Below, in pieces: positions 1 through 8,698 of a stretch of DNA of 40,197 bases. The stretch lies in the NCBI RefSeq assembly GCF_000239295.1, contig NZ_JH417797.1, positions 1 to 40,197 on the forward strand, given 5' to 3'. A program made the position numbers and the translations under genes. The notes under the pieces were generated by a model. The model did no database searches and was not told where the DNA came from. It saw only the letters and a program-made list of their open reading frames with translations. Within the stretch, counting starts at the first letter, position 1. Each line of letters begins with the position of its first letter. The stretch comes from Flavonifractor plautii ATCC 29863 (GTDB taxonomy: Bacteria > Bacillota > Clostridia > Oscillospirales > Oscillospiraceae).

Positions 1-17
1 TTCACCGTCCAATATGT

Positions 18-46
18 TTGACAAACCTACAGCATTTTGATATGAT
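18..46 (+). promoter_or_regulatory. Sigma-A promoter of trmB
   Basis: A perfect -35 TTGACA (18-23), a 17-base spacer and a -10 TATGAT (41-46) lie 30 bases before the trmB start. A GAGGTGAG ribosome binding site follows at 61-68. Confidence 0.85.
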
Positions 47-75
47 ATGATAGCCCATACGAGGTGAGCTAGGCT

Positions 76-747
76 ATGCGAATGAGAAAAAAACCGAACC
101 TGGGAGTGCGGATGGAACGCTGTACCCGGGTGCTGATTTCCGACCCGGAGGAGCGGAAGGGAAAGTGGCGGGAGCTGATGCCCGAGGCGAAGGAGGTCTT
201 TCTGGAGCTGGGCTGCGGCAAGGGCCGCTTTACGGCGGAGACTGCGGCGCAGAATCCACAGGCGCTCTATATTGCGGTGGAACGGGTGCCGGACGCCATG
301 GTGATCGCCATGGAGCGGGTCTGTGCCCAGGAGCTGCACAACGTCTTTTTTGTGGATGGGGACGTAGCGCAGCTTCCGCTGTTCTTTGCTCCGGGTGAGG
401 TAGACCGCATCTACATCAACTTCTGCGATCCCTGGCCCAGCAACCGCCACGCCAAGCGGCGGCTGACCCACCCGGACTTCCTGCTGCGTTACCGGCAGGT
501 GCTGGCAGAGGCGGGGGAGATCCACTTCAAGACAGACAACCGGGATCTATTCGAGTGGTCCCTGTTCCAGTTCCCCAGGGTGGGCTTTGGGGTGTCTGAG
601 GTCACCCGCGACCTGCACGCCGACGGCATCCACGGTGTAATGACCGACTACGAGGAGAAGTTCCACAACCTGGGGACCCCGATCAACCGCTGTCTGGGTA
701 CCATGGGCCCGCTGCCCGAAGTGCCGGAGCCTCCAGCAGAGGAATGA
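76..747 (+). CDS. trmB: tRNA (guanine-N7-)-methyltransferase TrmB
   Basis: A SAM-dependent enzyme that makes m7G46 in the variable loop of cytosolic tRNAs. The 223-residue length is normal for the family. The SAM-binding glycine-rich motif LELGCGKGRF is seen near residues 44-53. The signature NFCDPWPSNRHAKRR (about 116-130) holds the family PWP/H..RR residues, and the TDN and T.YE motifs follow near 155 and 194. The ATG at 76 is supported by GAGGTGAG eight bases upstream and by a consensus promoter. The gene stands alone and is closed by a terminator shared with the convergent hemolysin III gene. Housekeeping gene with no visible oddities. Confidence 0.95.
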   Translation: MRMRKKPNLGVRMERCTRVLISDPEERKGKWRELMPEAKEVFLELGCGKGRFTAETAAQNPQALYIAVERVPDAMVIAMERVCAQELHNVFFVDGDVAQLPLFFAPGEVDRIYINFCDPWPSNRHAKRRLTHPDFLLRYRQVLAEAGEIHFKTDNRDLFEWSLFQFPRVGFGVSEVTRDLHADGIHGVMTDYEEKFHNLGTPINRCLGTMGPLPEVPEPPAEE

Positions 748-755
748 CCGCGCAA

Positions 756-789
756 AAAGGAGCTTCCGCTGTATGGCGGAAGCTCCTTT
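756..789. terminator. Bidirectional terminator between trmB and hemolysin III gene
   Basis: A 14-bp perfect stem (756-769 with 776-789) with a 6-base loop. It is flanked by an A run on the left and a T run on the right, so it can end both convergent transcripts. The opposing gene stops only 8 bases away. Confidence 0.85.
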
Positions 790-797
790 ACTTGTGC

Positions 798-1553
798 TCA
801 GAGAAACGCGACCACCCGGTACATGAGCATGAAGTGAAACACCGAGCCCATAAGGATGAACAGGTGAAAAATCTCGTGACAGCCAAAGCGGGGATTATCG
901 CGGCCAGGCCACTTGACGGCGTAGAGCACGCCGCCCACGGTGTAGAGAATGCCGCCGCCCAGCACCCAGAAAAAGCCGGCAGGGGGGAGCAGGCGCAGCA
1001 GGGGGACGAGGGCCACCACAGCCAGCCAGCCCATGAAGATATAGATGCCGGCGGTGAGCCAGCGGGGGGCGGTGATCCAGGCCAGGGTGAGCACCAGCCC
1101 GGCCAGGGCCAAGGCCCAGATGACACCGAACAGGGCCCAGCCCCAGGCACCGTCGGTGCGGAGCACCACCAGGCAGATAGGGGTATAGGTACCGGCGATG
1201 AGGAAGTAGATAGAGGCGTGGTCGTACTTGCGCAGGGCGATACGGCCCTTGACGCTGACGTTGCGGCAGTGATAGAGAGTGCTGGCCGTATATAGACCCA
1301 CCATGCTCACACCATAGATAAGGAAGGAAACCACGTGCCAGGGGCTGAGGGAGAGGGCGGCGCAGCGCAGCAGGAGTAGCACGGTGCCCAGCAGGGCCAG
1401 GGCGGCCCCAATGCCGTGGGTAATGGCGGACCAGGGACGCAGCCCGTCATAGGGGTCCCGGTCCTTTTCCCGCAGCCTGACCGGGCGCGGCTTTGCCTGG
1501 GAAGGATAATAGAGCATGGCCTTGCGGCGGGGGAGTGCGTTTTCCTGATTCAT
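798..1553 (-). CDS. Hemolysin III / PAQR family seven-helix membrane protein
   Basis: A member of the YqfA/HlyIII branch of the PAQR superfamily. In bacteria the role is poorly settled (membrane homeostasis or channel-like activity). Seven hydrophobic helices fill the protein from about residue 45 to the end. The conserved pieces are STLYH, YDHASIYFLIAGTYTP and CHEIFHLFILMGSVFHF, which supply the family His and Asp residues of the putative zinc site. I chose ATG 1553 (251 aa) over the in-frame GTG at 1562, because AAGGAAAGG lies 8 bases before the ATG but abuts the GTG. A promoter lies just upstream. Monocistronic. Confidence 0.88.
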   Translation of the reverse strand: MNQENALPRRKAMLYYPSQAKPRPVRLREKDRDPYDGLRPWSAITHGIGAALALLGTVLLLLRCAALSLSPWHVVSFLIYGVSMVGLYTASTLYHCRNVSVKGRIALRKYDHASIYFLIAGTYTPICLVVLRTDGAWGWALFGVIWALALAGLVLTLAWITAPRWLTAGIYIFMGWLAVVALVPLLRLLPPAGFFWVLGGGILYTVGGVLYAVKWPGRDNPRFGCHEIFHLFILMGSVFHFMLMYRVVAFL

Positions 1554-1576
1554 ATGGATCACCTTTCCTTATCTTT

Positions 1577-1606
1577 AGTATAGCACATGCCGCACAATAT
1601 AATCAA
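1577..1606 (-). promoter_or_regulatory. Promoter of the hemolysin III gene
   Basis: Read on the minus strand: TTGATT (1606-1601), an 18-base spacer, then TATACT (1582-1577) preceded by TGC, an extended -10. It lies 24 bases before the ATG. Confidence 0.65.
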
Positions 1607-1711
1607 TAGAAACTTTAAATATAATTTTTGAAATTATATTCGGTCTCCTGTTCAAAGGGAACAACGCTAGGATATGGCGGAACGGGCGGCACTATGCGGA
1701 CAAGGCGGCGG

Positions 1712-1740
1712 TTGCCGGAGGGACCGGAGTGTGTTATGAT
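1712..1740 (+). promoter_or_regulatory. Promoter of the first two-component system
   Basis: TTGCCG (1712-1717), a 17-base spacer and TATGAT (1735-1740), 30 bases before the response regulator ATG. Confidence 0.7.
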
Positions 1741-1769
1741 AAGAGGCGCGAAACAGGGGAGGGCGGAGC

Positions 1770-2429
1770 ATGGAGCGGATTCTGCTGATAGAAGATGATC
1801 AGGCGCTGGGGCGGGGGATCGCCCTGGCGCTGGCCGGAGAGGGCCGGGAAATCAGGGTGGCGGCCACCCTGGCCCAGGGCCGGGCGGCCCTGGGCGAAGA
1901 GGAATACGCGCTGGTGCTGCTGGATCTCAACCTGCCCGACGGAAACGGACTGGATTTTCTCACCGCGCTGCGGCGAACCAGCGGGGTGCCGGTGCTGATT
2001 CTCACCGCCAACGACCTGGAGAGCGACCAGGTGGCGGGTCTGGAGCTGGGGGCGGACGACTACGTGACCAAGCCCTTCTCCCTGGCGGTGCTGCGGGCCC
2101 GGGTGAACCGCCTGCTGCGGCGGGGGAGCGCCCCGGCGGCCGCGCTGGAGCTGGGGCCCTTTTCCTTCGACTTTGAGCGCCTGCGCTTTATGCGGAACGG
2201 GACGGAGGTGGAGCTGTCCAAGACGGAGCAGCGGCTGCTGCGCCTGCTGGTGGAGCACCGGGGGCAGACCCTGACCCGGGAGCAGCTCCTGGACCGGGTG
2301 TGGGACGGGGGCGAGTTCGTGGACGCCAACGCCCTGTCGGTGGCGGTGAAACGGCTGCGGGACAAGCTGACGGACGCCCCCATCAAGACGGTGTACGGCC
2401 TGGGCTACACCTGGGAGGAAAAACGGTGA
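1770..2429 (+). CDS. OmpR-family response regulator (BceR-like)
   Basis: A DNA-binding response regulator of 219 residues. The receiver domain (about 1-115) shows the acidic pair Asp9/Asp10, phospho-acceptor Asp52 in LVLLDLNLPDG, Thr79 in LTAND and Lys101 in YVTKPF. A winged-helix OmpR/PhoB effector domain (about 125-219) ends with the typical VYGLGYTWE hairpin. It overlaps the next gene by 4 bases (GTGA), so regulator and kinase are translationally coupled. The ABC exporter immediately downstream makes it a candidate BceR/VirR-type regulator that activates the exporter in response to a cell-envelope antimicrobial. That target is inferred from position. Confidence 0.92.
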   Translation: MERILLIEDDQALGRGIALALAGEGREIRVAATLAQGRAALGEEEYALVLLDLNLPDGNGLDFLTALRRTSGVPVLILTANDLESDQVAGLELGADDYVTKPFSLAVLRARVNRLLRRGSAPAAALELGPFSFDFERLRFMRNGTEVELSKTEQRLLRLLVEHRGQTLTREQLLDRVWDGGEFVDANALSVAVKRLRDKLTDAPIKTVYGLGYTWEEKR

Positions 2430-3328
2430 CCCCGGCGGTGTGCGGGGCCCTGGCCCTGGCGGCGCTGGGGGTGGGCTTCGGGCTGGCCCAGTGGCTCTAC
2501 ACCCGGCGGCTGCTGGCCCGGCTGGACCGGATGCTCGCCGATGCGGTGGACGGCAGCTTTCGGGAGAGCCGCTTTGACGAGTCCCGCCTCTCCGCCCTGG
2601 AGGGCCGGCTGGCCCGGTTCCTCAACGGCAGCGCCGCCTCGGCCCGGGAGCTGGAGGGGAAGCGGGCCGCCATACAGACCCTGATCTCCGACATCTCCCA
2701 CCAGACCAAGACCCCCATCGCCAACATCCTGCTGTACGCCTCCCTGCTGGCGGAGGGGGAGCTGTCCCCGGAGCAGGCCGCCCAGGCGGCCACCCTGTCC
2801 CGGCAGGCGGAGAAGCTGTCCTTTCTGATCCAGGCCCTGGTGAAAGCCTCCCGGCTGGAGACGGGGATCATTACCACCGCGCCGGAGCCCCAGCCGGTGG
2901 GGCCGCTGCTGGAGGGGGCGCTGGCCCAGGCCCGTCCTCAGGCGGAGGCCAAGGGGCTTACCCTGGCGGCGGAGCCCTGCGGGGCGGCCGCCCGCTTTGA
3001 CCGGAAGTGGACGGCGGAGGCCCTCTTTAATGTGGTGGACAACGCGGTAAAGTACACCCCGGCGGGGGGACGGGTGACCCTCTCCGCCGTCCCCCTGGGG
3101 CAGTTCTGCCGGGTGGACGTGTCCGACACCGGCATCGGCATCCCAGAGGAGGAGCAGGGGCGGATCTTCGGCCGCTTCTACCGGGGCGGCGCTGTGCGGG
3201 CGGAGGAGGGGGTGGGCATCGGTCTCTACCTGGTCCGGGAGATCCTGCGGCGGCAGGGGGGCTATGTCAAGGTGGCCTCCCGCCCCGGCCAGGGAACCAC
3301 CTTTTCCCTCTACCTGCCCCGGGAATAG
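2426..3328 (+). CDS. Sensor histidine kinase, intramembrane-sensing type (BceS-like)
   Basis: A membrane histidine kinase of 300 residues. One clear N-terminal helix (about 3-26) is followed by a short linker and no extracellular sensing domain. The H-box is DISHQTKTPIANI with phospho-accepting His92. The ATPase part shows the N-box NVVDNAVKYT, G1 DTGIGIP and G2 GVGIGLYLVREIL. The start is GTG 2426, placed by GGAGGAAA 7 bases upstream; the longer reading from 2300 runs through the regulator gene and is a shadow. Kinases without a sensor domain beside a MacB/BceAB-like exporter usually sense through the transporter itself, so this one probably does so (inference). Confidence 0.9.
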   Translation: MTPAVCGALALAALGVGFGLAQWLYTRRLLARLDRMLADAVDGSFRESRFDESRLSALEGRLARFLNGSAASARELEGKRAAIQTLISDISHQTKTPIANILLYASLLAEGELSPEQAAQAATLSRQAEKLSFLIQALVKASRLETGIITTAPEPQPVGPLLEGALAQARPQAEAKGLTLAAEPCGAAARFDRKWTAEALFNVVDNAVKYTPAGGRVTLSAVPLGQFCRVDVSDTGIGIPEEEQGRIFGRFYRGGAVRAEEGVGIGLYLVREILRRQGGYVKVASRPGQGTTFSLYLPRE

Positions 3329-3333
3329 GGCGG

Positions 3334-3375
3334 ATCTTTCCAAACTGTAAGATTTGAGAAAGAGTGTGGAAAGAT
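3334..3375. promoter_or_regulatory. Candidate response-regulator site (9-bp inverted repeat)
   Basis: ATCTTTCCA (3334-3342) and its exact reverse complement TGGAAAGAT (3367-3375) flank 24 bases just before the possible -10 TACAAT at 3384-3389. This is where a BceR-type activator would bind to switch on the exporter. Seen as a repeat; the role is inferred. Confidence 0.4.
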
Positions 3376-3386
3376 TGATCCACTAC

Positions 3387-3420
3387 AATGGGTACTGTCA
3401 GAAGGCAGTACCCATTTTTT
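3387..3420 (+). terminator. Terminator between kinase and ABC exporter
   Basis: An 11-bp perfect stem (3387-3397 with 3406-3416) with an 8-base loop and a T run to 3420. It separates the regulator-kinase unit from the exporter genes. The -10-like TACAAT at 3384-3389 overlaps its left arm, so a transcript starting from that promoter would lack part of the stem. Confidence 0.75.
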
Positions 3421-3439
3421 CCACAGGAGGAGATTCCAA

Positions 3440-4108
3440 ATGGCGATTTTGCAGACCAGGGAACTGAAGAAATATTATGGCGCGGGGGACACCCTGGTGA
3501 AAGCCCTGGACGGGGTGGAGCTGAGCGTGGAGAACGGCGAGTTCGTGGCTATCATCGGCACGTCGGGGTCGGGCAAGTCCACCCTGCTACACATGCTGGG
3601 CGGGTTGGACCGGCCCACCTCCGGCACGGTGACGGTGGACGGCCGGGAGCTGTCCACCCTGAAGGACGAGGAGCTGACCATCTTCCGGCGGCGGAAGATC
3701 GGCTTCGTGTTCCAGGCCTATAATCTGGTGCCGGTGCTCAGCGTATATGAGAACATCGTCCTCCCCATTCAGCTGGACGGCGGCGCGGTGGACGAGAGCT
3801 ACGTCAGGGAGGTGATCGCCGTCCTGGGGCTGGAGAAGAAGCTGGACAGCCTGCCCGGGCAGCTCTCCGGCGGCCAGCAGCAGCGGGTGGCCATCGCACG
3901 GGCCCTGGCTGCCAAGCCCGCCATCCTCCTGGCCGACGAGCCCACCGGCAACCTGGACTCCCGCACCAGCCAGGATGTGCTGGGACTGATGAAGGTCACC
4001 GGGCAGAAGTTCGCCCAGACCATGGTGATGATCACCCACAACGAGGAGATCGCCCAGTTGGCCGACCGCATCGTCCGCATCGAGGACGGGCGCATCGTCA
4101 CGCGGTAA
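3440..4108 (+). CDS. ABC transporter ATP-binding protein (MacB/LolD/BceA type)
   Basis: The ATPase of a MacB/BceAB-like exporter, 222 residues. In order: Walker A GTSGSGKST near residue 40, Q-loop FVFQAYNLVPVLSV near 93, signature LSGGQQQRVAIARAL near 141, Walker B ILLADEPTGNLD near 160, and the switch His in MITHNEE near 197. The GNLD motif and overall length are typical of the 3.A.1.122/134 families. AGGAGGAG at 3425-3432 supports the ATG. The permease follows 12 bases later. Probable role is energising export or removal of antimicrobial peptides or envelope lipids, based on the neighbouring two-component system. Confidence 0.92.
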   Translation: MAILQTRELKKYYGAGDTLVKALDGVELSVENGEFVAIIGTSGSGKSTLLHMLGGLDRPTSGTVTVDGRELSTLKDEELTIFRRRKIGFVFQAYNLVPVLSVYENIVLPIQLDGGAVDESYVREVIAVLGLEKKLDSLPGQLSGGQQQRVAIARALAAKPAILLADEPTGNLDSRTSQDVLGLMKVTGQKFAQTMVMITHNEEIAQLADRIVRIEDGRIVTR

Positions 4109-4120
4109 GGGGGCGAGGGT

Positions 4121-6787
4121 ATGAACGTCTCCAACCGCAAGTGTGTGCGCACCCTGGCACGGCGGAGCCTGCGGGCCAGCCGCACCCGCAACCTCATCGC
4201 GGTGCTGGCTATTGCGCTGACCACGGTGCTCTTTACCTCCCTGTTCACCATCGCCCTGTCCATCAACGACGGATTCCAGCAGAACAACTTCCGGCAGGTG
4301 GGCGGCTACTCCCACGGCGGCTTCAAATACCTGACCGAAGCGCAGTATGAGGCGCTGAAGGACGACCCCCTGATCGGGCAGGCCGGCCTGCGGCGGTTCG
4401 TGGGTATGCCGACTCAGGCCCCTTTCAACAAGGCCCACGTGGAGGTGAGCTACGCCGACGCCAACGACGCCCACTGGATGTACTGCGACCCGGCGGAGGG
4501 CCGCCTGCCCCAGGAGGGTACCGACGAGGCGGCCACCGACACCCACGTGCTGGAGCTGCTGGGCGTGGAGCCGGAGCTGGGGGCCCGGTTCACCCTCACC
4601 TTTGATGTGGACGGGCATGAGACCACTCAGACCTTCACCCTCTCCGGCTGGTGGGAGTACGACGAGGCCATCGTAGCCAACCACGTGCTCCTCCCGGAGA
4701 GCCGGGTGGACGCCCTGCTGGACGAGGCGGGGGTGAACCCCAACGCCCCGGAGGACGGCATGACCGGCGCCTGGAACCTGGACGTGATGCTCAAGAGCGG
4801 CTCGGCCCACATCGAGCGGGACATGGAGCAGATTCTGGCCGGCCACGGGTTCCAGAGCGAGGACGCCGCCGGGGAGGACTATATTCGCTCCGGCGTCAAC
4901 TGGGGCTACACCGGCGCCCAGCTCGCCAGCGGACTGGACGTCCAGGTGGTGGCCGCCATTGCCGCCGTGCTGCTGCTCATCCTCTTTACCGGCTATCTGA
5001 TCATCTACAACGTGTTCCAGATCTCCGTCACCAACGACATCCGCTTCTACGGCCTGCTCAAGACCATCGGCACCACCGGCCGCCAGCTCCGGCGCATCAT
5101 CCGCTACCAGGCCCTGGCCCTCTCCCTGGCGGGGATCCCAGTGGGGCTGCTGCTGGGCTGGCTGGTGGGGGCGGGGCTCACCCCGGCGGTGATCGGCCGG
5201 CTGAACGGCGTGACCAATGTTGTGTCCGTCAACCCCGTCCTCTTTGCGGCCTCCGCCCTGTTCGCCCTGGTGACGGTGCTCCTGTCCTGCCGCAAGCCGG
5301 GCCGGATGGCGGCAAAGGTGTCCCCTGTCGAGGCGGTGCGCTACACCGAGAGGAGCAAAACCCGCAGGAAGGCCGGAAAGCGGGTGGGGAAGGGAGTCTC
5401 CCTGCTCTCCATGGCCTGGGCCAACCTGGGCCGGAACCGGGGCAAGACGGTGGTCACCGTGCTCTCCCTGTGTCTGGCGGTGGTGCTGCTCACCATGACG
5501 GTCACCTTTGCCAAGGGCTTCGACATGGATAAGTATATCGCCGCCTTTACGGCCAGCGACTTCATCCTGGCCGATGCCGGACACTTCCAGACCGGCGGGG
5601 AGGGATTCAACCCGGACATGGCCCTGCCGGAAGACGCGGTGGAAGAGGTGGAGGCCCGGGGCGGCATCACGGCCGGCGGCCGCACCTACGGCTGCACCTC
5701 CCCGGTGGAGGAGTTCATCACCGAGGAGTACTACCGCTCGGTGTGGGGCCGGTGGAACGACGCGGAAACCCTGGATCAGATGGTGTCCGGCATGGACCGC
5801 ACGGAGGACGGCCTGCTGGCCGACCGGGCCCAGCTCTACGGTATGGAGCGGTTTGCCCTGGACCGCCTGACCGTGCTGGAGGGGGATATTTCCAAGCTCT
5901 ACGAGCCGGGCGGGCGGTACGTGGCCGCCGTGTACTCCGAGGACGACTACGGCAGCCCGCGGATGGACAGCCACTGGGCCCGCCTTGGGGATAAAATTAC
6001 ACTGCGGCACGTGGAGGAGTACGAGTACTACAACCCCAACACTGGCGAGGTGTACGGCGGAGAGGAGGACATTCCGGAGGGCGCGCCCTTTGCCGCCCGG
6101 GCGGTGAAGTACCGGGACCTCGAGTATGAGGTGGCAGCCCTGGTCAGCGTCCCCACCGCCCTGAGCTACCGCTATTACGGGGCCGACGAGTTTATCCTCA
6201 ACGACCAGACCTTCCTCCAGGACACCGGCACGGCGGATATCATGTACTACGCCTTTGACGTGGACGACGGCGCGACGGCGGATATGGAGGGCTTTCTCCG
6301 GGACTACACGGAGAACGTCAACCCCCAGCTCGATTACGAGAGCAAGGCCACCTACGCCGCAGAGTTTGAGGGCTTCCGGGGGATGTTCCTGATGCTGGGC
6401 GGGGCGCTGAGCTTCATCGTGGGCCTGGTGGGCGTGCTCAACTTCTTCAACGCCGTGCTCACCGGCATCATCACCCGCCGGCGGGAGTTCGCCGTGCTCC
6501 AGTCCATCGGTATGACCGGCGGGCAGCTCAAGAAGATGCTGGTGCTGGAGGGCCTCCTCTACACCCTGGCGGCCGTGCTGGCCTCCCTGCTCCTCACAGT
6601 GGTCATGGGGCCGCTGCTGGGTACCGCCGTGAACAGCCTGTTTTGGTTCTTCACCTACCGTTTCACCCTGGCGCCCATCCTGCTTATTTTCCCCATCTTC
6701 GTGGTCCTGGGGTTGGTGATCCCCCTGCTGACCTACCGCTCCATCGCCCGGCACACCGTGGTGGAGCGCCTGCGGGAGGCGGAATGA
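4121..6787 (+). CDS. ABC transporter permease, two FtsX/MacB units
   Basis: The membrane partner of the preceding ATPase, 888 residues. I see eight hydrophobic helices near 24-48, 270-300, 327-352, 371-391, 440-465, 754-782, 812-834 and 849-870. This is the duplicated FtsX arrangement (one helix, an extracytoplasmic domain, three helices, twice). The two outer domains (about 50-265 and 466-750) are rich in Asp, Glu and Tyr. BceB-type permeases have 10 helices and one large loop, so this is closer to the YtrF/MacB-like 'four plus four' class. A ribosome binding site (GGGGGCGAGGG) lies just before the ATG. Substrate unknown. Confidence 0.9.
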   Translation: MNVSNRKCVRTLARRSLRASRTRNLIAVLAIALTTVLFTSLFTIALSINDGFQQNNFRQVGGYSHGGFKYLTEAQYEALKDDPLIGQAGLRRFVGMPTQAPFNKAHVEVSYADANDAHWMYCDPAEGRLPQEGTDEAATDTHVLELLGVEPELGARFTLTFDVDGHETTQTFTLSGWWEYDEAIVANHVLLPESRVDALLDEAGVNPNAPEDGMTGAWNLDVMLKSGSAHIERDMEQILAGHGFQSEDAAGEDYIRSGVNWGYTGAQLASGLDVQVVAAIAAVLLLILFTGYLIIYNVFQISVTNDIRFYGLLKTIGTTGRQLRRIIRYQALALSLAGIPVGLLLGWLVGAGLTPAVIGRLNGVTNVVSVNPVLFAASALFALVTVLLSCRKPGRMAAKVSPVEAVRYTERSKTRRKAGKRVGKGVSLLSMAWANLGRNRGKTVVTVLSLCLAVVLLTMTVTFAKGFDMDKYIAAFTASDFILADAGHFQTGGEGFNPDMALPEDAVEEVEARGGITAGGRTYGCTSPVEEFITEEYYRSVWGRWNDAETLDQMVSGMDRTEDGLLADRAQLYGMERFALDRLTVLEGDISKLYEPGGRYVAAVYSEDDYGSPRMDSHWARLGDKITLRHVEEYEYYNPNTGEVYGGEEDIPEGAPFAARAVKYRDLEYEVAALVSVPTALSYRYYGADEFILNDQTFLQDTGTADIMYYAFDVDDGATADMEGFLRDYTENVNPQLDYESKATYAAEFEGFRGMFLMLGGALSFIVGLVGVLNFFNAVLTGIITRRREFAVLQSIGMTGGQLKKMLVLEGLLYTLAAVLASLLLTVVMGPLLGTAVNSLFWFFTYRFTLAPILLIFPIFVVLGLVIPLLTYRSIARHTVVERLREAE

Positions 6788-6805
6788 CAAACGGGCGCAG
6801 GATAT

Positions 6806-6846
6806 AAAACGAGAGCCGACTTGTTTGACAAGTCGGCTCTCGTTTT
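6806..6846. terminator. Bidirectional terminator after the exporter operon
   Basis: An 18-bp perfect stem (6806-6823 with 6829-6846) with a 5-base loop, whose ends are AAAA on the left and TTTT on the right. It works for the plus-strand exporter operon and for the minus-strand catalase. Confidence 0.88.
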
Positions 6847-6953
6847 GGCCTATGATAAGAATGCACCCCTTAAGACCCTGCGGAGCAAGGGCTTGAGGGA
6901 AAGGATGGTTTATAAAGCAGAAGAACTCTTGACCACACGGCCCCTGCCGCTTT

Positions 6954-7619
6954 TTATTTTGCAAACTTGGGCGCGGATACTTCATTTCCCGCGAATGCAT
7001 TGGGGCCGGGGTTGGACAGGGAGAAATACATCTTTGCCGCCTTGGTTGTACCGAAGTCCTGATTGGAGCCGCTGTCCTGCACCTCATTAAAGGCATCCCG
7101 GAACATTTGGTTGTGCGCCTCCTCACGGTTGAGCAGGAAGTCGATGGTTTCCCGTACCTTTTTGTCCTCAATCTGGCGGTAGAGGTATTCGTATACTACC
7201 TTGGCCCGCTGCTCGGATGCAATATTGCTCAGCAGATCCGCGCAGAGATCTCCAGTGACAGTGACATAGTCTGCCGTCCAGGAATAGCCGGAGGCGTTGA
7301 TGAGACCGGGATTCAAACCAAGCAGAACATGTGTTTCGATCTCGCCTGCCTGGACCTTGTCTGCCTCCACGTCATGACCGTTGAGCAGATTGATGGTCTG
7401 AGCTACCATTTCCATGTGGCTCAGCTCCTCCGCCGCGATATCCATAAACAGATCCTTGATCTTGGGGTTTCTGATGCGGAAACTCTGGGACATATATTGC
7501 ATGGCAGCTTTTAGCTCGCCGTTGCCGCCGCCGAGCTGCTCCTGCAATAGTGCGGCATACTGAGGATTGGGCTGCTCCACTTCTACTGGATGAAACAGTT
7601 GTTTTTCGTGCTTGAACAA
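6954..7619 (-). CDS. Manganese catalase (small, CotJC-like)
   Basis: A di-manganese catalase family protein of 221 residues, which breaks down hydrogen peroxide. The ferritin-like four-helix core supplies metal ligands in GNGELKAAMQY (Glu), AAEELSHMEMV (Glu and His), IASEQRAKVVYEYL (Glu) and REEAHNQMF (Glu and His). The N-terminus FKHEKQLFHPVEVEQPNP is typical. The start is TTG 7619, since GGAAGGGGTGA lies just upstream. The reading from 7733 adds 38 residues that match nothing in the family. Codon use is less GC-rich than in the preceding operon. Many sporulating anaerobes carry this family as a coat-associated CotJC, so a general peroxide defence and a spore-coat role are both possible. Confidence 0.85.
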   Translation of the reverse strand: MFKHEKQLFHPVEVEQPNPQYAALLQEQLGGGNGELKAAMQYMSQSFRIRNPKIKDLFMDIAAEELSHMEMVAQTINLLNGHDVEADKVQAGEIETHVLLGLNPGLINASGYSWTADYVTVTGDLCADLLSNIASEQRAKVVYEYLYRQIEDKKVRETIDFLLNREEAHNQMFRDAFNEVQDSGSNQDFGTTKAAKMYFSLSNPGPNAFAGNEVSAPKFAK

Positions 7620-7773
7620 GCATATCACCCCTTCCGATTGGTTGTGTTTAGCTTTCCGCAATTTAGAAAAGCTATGCGGGCTCTGCTCGTTTTGCATGAT
7701 ACAGGCGGCAGATTGAAATACCTTTACCACCAAAAGAATACGATATGCATTAGGAAAGAAAGGTCATATATAC

Positions 7774-8646
7774 TTACAAGGGAGCAATCAAGCCGACTTT
7801 ACCAGCGCAAATTTTTATACGATGCCGCACTAGAGAGATGACGGCCTCCCGCGCGGGGCCCCCATATTTCTTGGGATCGTAGAGCGCGGCGTCATGAGCC
7901 AGACAGTCCCGTACCGCCTGGGTATAGGCGGCCCGAAGCTCCGTGGCGAAGTTGACCTTACACACACCCATGGATACCGCACGCTGCACATCTTCGTCCG
8001 GGACACCGGAGGAGCCATGGAGCACCAGGGGGATATCTACCGCTTCCCGGATCTGAGTCAGCCGCTCAAAGGCCAGCCTGGGCTTGCCCTTGTAGAAACC
8101 ATGTGCGGTCCCAATGGCTACGGCTAAAGAGTCGATTCCCGTTTCCCGGACGAAACGGGCCGCCTCGCCTGGATCTGTGTAAAGATCCTCACCTGGCTTG
8201 ACCTCCAGATCATCCTCCTTACCGCCCAGTTTCCCCAGCTCCGCTTCCACACAAGGCCGGGAAGACATCCTGCTTGCCATCTCCACCACTCTGCGGGCCA
8301 GGGCGATATTTTCGTCCAGCGGCAGTTTAGAGCCGTCGATCATCAGGGAGGTATAACCGTCTGACGCGGCCTGCTGACATAGTCCAAACCGGTCTCCGTG
8401 ATCCAGGTGCATAGCCACTGGCACAGACGCCTTGCCGGCCATAGCACGGGCCATGGCCGCGAAGACTGCTGGCTCCGCGTATTTTAATGTGGATGGCGTC
8501 GTCTGAAGTATGACCGGCGCGTGCTCGGCCTCCGCCGCCGCGATGACAGCCTGCATCATCTCCATATTTTCTACATTGAACGCGCCTACCGCATAACCGT
8601 TTGCACGGGCATCCCTCAAAAGTCCTCTGCTGTTTACCAGTGCCAT
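7774..8646 (-). CDS. gatY: Class II tagatose-1,6-bisphosphate aldolase, catalytic subunit (GatY/KbaY-like)
   Basis: A zinc-dependent class II aldolase of 290 residues that splits tagatose-1,6-bisphosphate (or the fructose epimer) into dihydroxyacetone phosphate and glyceraldehyde-3-phosphate. Metal-binding histidines are seen in AMHLDHGDR, in IGTAHGFYKG and in VLHGSSGVPDE; the catalytic Asp is in LDHGD, and the acidic VEAELGKLGGKED loop is present. It is the last gene of the minus-strand operon, 52 bases after gatZ. The gatZ neighbour favours tagatose over fructose bisphosphate. The C-terminal tail (IKICAGKVGLIAPL) is a little longer than usual. No convincing terminator follows. Confidence 0.88.
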   Translation of the reverse strand: MALVNSRGLLRDARANGYAVGAFNVENMEMMQAVIAAAEAEHAPVILQTTPSTLKYAEPAVFAAMARAMAGKASVPVAMHLDHGDRFGLCQQAASDGYTSLMIDGSKLPLDENIALARRVVEMASRMSSRPCVEAELGKLGGKEDDLEVKPGEDLYTDPGEAARFVRETGIDSLAVAIGTAHGFYKGKPRLAFERLTQIREAVDIPLVLHGSSGVPDEDVQRAVSMGVCKVNFATELRAAYTQAVRDCLAHDAALYDPKKYGGPAREAVISLVRHRIKICAGKVGLIAPL

Positions 8647-8698
8647 ATAATATTTCCACCCTTTCCGTATTCAAGGCTTTGCTTTCTCCAGATTTGCT

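Noticed and set aside
744-1295. A 183-residue plus-strand frame after trmB
   Set aside because: It starts inside trmB, passes through a terminator and is opposite the conserved hemolysin III gene.
3587-7171. A 1194-residue open frame on the minus strand opposite the ABC exporter
   Set aside because: It is antisense to two well-supported genes and low in complexity (His, Gly, Val and Gln repeats), a usual artefact of high GC third positions.
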